Shown here piece after piece: positions 61,667 to 64,000 of a stretch of 64,000 bases of DNA. How positions within the stretch are numbered: the first letter of the stretch is position 1; the number at the start of each line of letters is the position of its first letter. Origin of the DNA: Mycobacterium sp. 852013-50091_SCH5140682 (GTDB taxonomy: Bacteria; Actinomycetota; Actinomycetes; Mycobacteriales; Mycobacteriaceae); the NCBI RefSeq assembly GCF_001665685.1, contig NZ_LZTB01000126.1, positions 62,001-126,000 on the forward strand. The letters are read 5' to 3'. The notes below the pieces were generated by a model. That model was not told where the DNA came from. It made no database searches and saw only the letters and a program-made list of their open reading frames with translations. The position numbers were made by a program, and so were the translations under genes.

Positions 61667-63304
61667 TCAGCGACTGTCGGACACCAGGCCGAAGATCTCA
61701 CCTCCGGTGCAGGTGACGACGATGGCCCCGGCGACGGCATAGAGGTCTTGCAAAAGGGTGCTGTCCCGGCACGGGCTCTCGGTGCTGGTAGGGACCTCGG
61801 ACGGCCGGACCGTGTCGATCAGCTGGAGACCCCCTGAGCCGTCGAATCCGCTCGCCACGACGAGGCCGTCCTTGATCCAGGTGGTCTGGACGTGGTTCAC
61901 GCCGTTGCGTACGTCGACCTGGACCGGCACAGGGGTCGACTGATGCGTCCGATAGTTACGCATGAGCCAGGCACCCTCGTTCGAGTAGACGAGCAGTAGA
62001 CCGTTGTTAGCCCGAGAGACAGGGCGAGCATCGCGGATCTCATCGACCACCTGCCCAGTTGGGTCGATCACTTGAATGACACCAGCGGCCGTCGCGGCAT
62101 CCGCGGCACTCTGAGTCTCCGATTTTTCGCACACATAGACATCCGAGCCTGTCTCGGGCAGGTTGTATTCGCCCGGCATATCGGTCGTCTTTCCGGTGCG
62201 CGCGTCGATCACCGTCGGAGGCATCCCGCACCGATAGGCGAACTGGCCGGGAGTGCCTGCGGCCAGGGTCGGATCGCTGCAGTCGGTGGGCCTCGTCCAG
62301 CGCAGCTGTCCGTTGGCCGGGTCGAGCGAGTAGAAGCGCGTGCGGTCAGGACTGTCGTCTGCGGTGAATACCGTCATGCCCAGCGCGTCAACACCGCCGG
62401 CGGCGGCCGTCACCGTGCCGCCGTGCTGTCGGCGCCAGATCACATTGCCAGTGCTGCCGTCGAGCGCGATCAGGGCACCGCCGAGAAACAACACGACGAC
62501 GCCTGCCGGGTCGTCGCCGTCACGTCGTGCCACCGCGACGCCATGGCGGGCGCCGACTGACGATGGGCCGAAACCGGTTGCACGCCAACGTACTGCGCCG
62601 GACCGGCCGTCGTAGGCCGTCACCCCGTCGGCGGCGGTAAGGATGAAACCGGTCCCGACGGGGTGGAAATCCCGCGGGTAGGAGAGCTGGTACTTGACCG
62701 GACCGATCGCCGAGGGAACCGGGGCCGGTGCAGCAGCCGAGGCGGTGAGGCTCGGATGCCAGACGCGGGCACGGTAATCGTCGACCGAACGATGGATCGC
62801 CACCGGGAGCACGACTGCCACAACGGCAAAGGCGCACAACGCTATTCGCCTATTCGTAGGCGCACTGCCTGCCGCCGCAGTCACGCCTAGGGCCACCGCG
62901 ACGAGCGCGGTGAGCATCGCCTCCACCACGAGCACCGATGCACCGGTGGAGTCCACGAGCGCCAGCGCGGCGCGGGCGCGGTAGGTGCGATAGATGCTCC
63001 AGGCAACCCACACTCCTAGCGTCACGGCGACCACATCGGCGAGCATCGTGGCGACCCACGGCGGTCGTCGTCCGATCAGCCGGGGCGCCAACCGGAACAG
63101 CACACACACGCCGATGATCACGGTTGCCACGGCGGTGCCGGTCTGTGGGTCCTCGACCATGTCGGTCGGTGAGCTGGTCGCCCACATGGTGATCGGGATG
63201 AGGATGGCGCCAACAGCAGCTGCCGCCGAGCAGCCTATGCAGATGCTGCTGACTGCACTGCGCACCCGACTTCTGGGCCTCTCGGTCACGGGAACGTCCG
63301 GCAC
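61667..63304 (-). CDS. Membrane protein with PQQ-like beta-propeller domain
   Basis: A 545-residue protein. The first 180 residues contain four or five hydrophobic helices, including VATVIIGVCVLFRLAPRLIG and ALCAFAVVAVVLPVA. The remainder is an exported PQQ-like (quinoprotein-type) propeller with repeated strands such as VTAYDGRSGAVRWRATG and LIALDGSTGNVIWRR, and six Cys in pairs. The blades do not show PQQ-binding or catalytic residues, so it is probably a structural or sensing domain (BamB-like fold). The start is GTG. No partner gene was seen. Confidence 0.82.
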   Translation of the reverse strand: MPDVPVTERPRSRVRSAVSSICIGCSAAAAVGAILIPITMWATSSPTDMVEDPQTGTAVATVIIGVCVLFRLAPRLIGRRPPWVATMLADVVAVTLGVWVAWSIYRTYRARAALALVDSTGASVLVVEAMLTALVAVALGVTAAAGSAPTNRRIALCAFAVVAVVLPVAIHRSVDDYRARVWHPSLTASAAAPAPVPSAIGPVKYQLSYPRDFHPVGTGFILTAADGVTAYDGRSGAVRWRATGFGPSSVGARHGVAVARRDGDDPAGVVVLFLGGALIALDGSTGNVIWRRQHGGTVTAAAGGVDALGMTVFTADDSPDRTRFYSLDPANGQLRWTRPTDCSDPTLAAGTPGQFAYRCGMPPTVIDARTGKTTDMPGEYNLPETGSDVYVCEKSETQSAADAATAAGVIQVIDPTGQVVDEIRDARPVSRANNGLLLVYSNEGAWLMRNYRTHQSTPVPVQVDVRNGVNHVQTTWIKDGLVVASGFDGSGGLQLIDTVRPSEVPTSTESPCRDSTLLQDLYAVAGAIVVTCTGGEIFGLVSDSR

Positions 63305-63479
63305 TTGCTAACCGTATCCGACGGGAACGGGCGGTAACGGCGGGAAAAATCCGGCCCAGAGCACTTTGCTGTCCGGTCCTCGCACAGCGCGAACATAGCT
63401 GGAGCCCAGAGGTTTCCCATCACGATTGATCAAGATGTCCCGGTTGCTCAATGCACCCAACCGAAAAGGAATCTATGCG

Positions 63480-63926
63480 ATGACGATGGAGACGACCACC
63501 TGGCGCCGCCGCGCCGCCCTGGCACTCGGCCTGGCGGCCCTCGCGGCCGCATTCGCGGTGGCGTGCGGTTCGAACGGCTCAGCGCCGCAGACGTCCAGCA
63601 CGACCACCGCCACAACGACGACGACTGCGACCACCGCCGCCAACGACAGCGGCAGCGGCGGCTCGTCAGGCGGTGGCGGCGGGGCGCCGCGCCATCACGA
63701 GCAGGGACAGGCGCCGGCGACCGATACGGTCACGCAGACCGATACCGCGACCGCCACGGCCACACAAACAGAGACGCAGACCCAAACTGAGACGTCCACG
63801 GCTACGCAGACGGTGCAGCAGCGCCCCGGTTGGCAGGATCAGCGACCCAACGAGCACAACCAGTACGGCGGCCAGACCCAGTACAACGGGGCGAACCCGT
63901 CGAACCAACAGCCCGGCGGCCACTGA
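63480..63926 (+). CDS. Thr/Gln-rich putative lipoprotein
   Basis: A 148-residue exported protein. The N-terminus has WRRRAALALGLAALAAAFAV then a Cys (residue 29, weak lipobox AVAC). The mature chain is low-complexity: Thr runs (TTTATTTTTATTAAN), a Gly/Ser stretch, then Thr-Gln-Glu repeats (TATQTETQTQTETSTATQT) and a Pro/Gln/Asn tail. Such chains are likely disordered and perhaps O-mannosylated in the cell envelope. The ATG at 63480 follows GAAAAGGA. No family is recognised. Confidence 0.72.
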   Translation: MTMETTTWRRRAALALGLAALAAAFAVACGSNGSAPQTSSTTTATTTTTATTAANDSGSGGSSGGGGGAPRHHEQGQAPATDTVTQTDTATATATQTETQTQTETSTATQTVQQRPGWQDQRPNEHNQYGGQTQYNGANPSNQQPGGH

Positions 63927-63940
63927 CGGCGGGTTTCCTT

Positions 63941-64000
63941 GCCGAACAGACGTGAAAGCCCCCGAAACCCGGCGTGTCGCGGACTTTCATGACTGCTCGG
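63941..64000. repeat. Family A palindrome, cut by the window end
   Basis: GCCGAACAGACGTGAAAG (63941-63958) faces CTTTCATGACTGCTCGG at the window edge; the loop holds CCGGCGTGTCGCGGAC, which is the reverse complement of the loop at 16148-16164. It follows the lipoprotein gene by 14 bases. The outer part lies beyond the window. Confidence 0.7.

Overview
The window is high-GC actinobacterial DNA with many ATGA/GTGA stop-start overlaps and frequent GTG starts. Gene content and order are those of a Mycobacterium, most likely a rapid-growing Mycolicibacterium. Blocks colinear, from memory, with the M. tuberculosis Rv2533c-Rv2559c region (rarA, yjbQ, alaS, ruvX, mltG, aroE, A24 peptidase, aroC, aroK, aroB, pepQ, efp, nusB) and the Rv1379-Rv1392 region (pyrR, pyrB, pyrC, PH-like protein, carA, carB, pyrF, mihF, gmk, rpoZ, coaBC, metK) lie close together. 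No tRNA, rRNA, CRISPR, insertion sequence or phage gene was seen.

Layout. 1-7995 is accessory metabolism: an esterase (cut by the window edge) with a Baeyer-Villiger monooxygenase, a GlxA-type regulator, an HD-domain hydrolase, a thiolase divergent from an HxlR regulator with palindromic operators, and two membrane proteins (DUF389, GAP). 8156-16122 is a tight four-gene operon: large transglutaminase/DUF2126, circularly permuted ATP-grasp fused to alpha-E, small transglutaminase, and a zinc-ribbon HExxH protein; it looks like an uncharacterised peptide-modification system. 16290-27391 holds DUF3097, rarA, an ArsR-SRPBCC pair, small stress or enzyme genes, yjbQ, alaS, ruvX, mltG, aroE and an epimerase. 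27486-36386 carries an A24 peptidase, a YCII/ECF42-sigma/AhpD-like operon on the minus strand, the aroC-aroK-aroB cluster (no 3-dehydroquinase gene), a membrane protein, pepQ, efp and nusB.

36597-43855 is the most unusual part: a small secreted Cys-repeat protein, then a GntR-regulated run of overlapping genes for a two-cluster ferredoxin, an ABC importer (binding protein frameshifted and apparently carrying a NosL-like tail), and an AprA/fumarate-reductase-like flavoprotein fused to a HEAT-repeat domain. No close precedent of known function was recognised. 43931-55478 contains a serine hydrolase, an MHS-type transporter and the complete early pyrimidine operon pyrR-pyrB-pyrC-PH-carA-carB-pyrF behind a PyrR-binding leader. 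55466-57142 has two secreted or membrane proteins at the place where M. tuberculosis has PE15/PPE20. 57646-61582 is mihF-gmk-rpoZ-coaBC-metK. The window ends with a membrane beta-propeller protein and a Thr/Gln-rich lipoprotein.

Non-coding structure is rich. Two related families of long intergenic palindromes share a CGACACGCCG core in the loop. MIRU-like short tandem duplications sit at the mltG/aroE and efp/nusB junctions and, in reverse orientation, inside the DUF2126 gene. Several regulators have clear palindromic operators.
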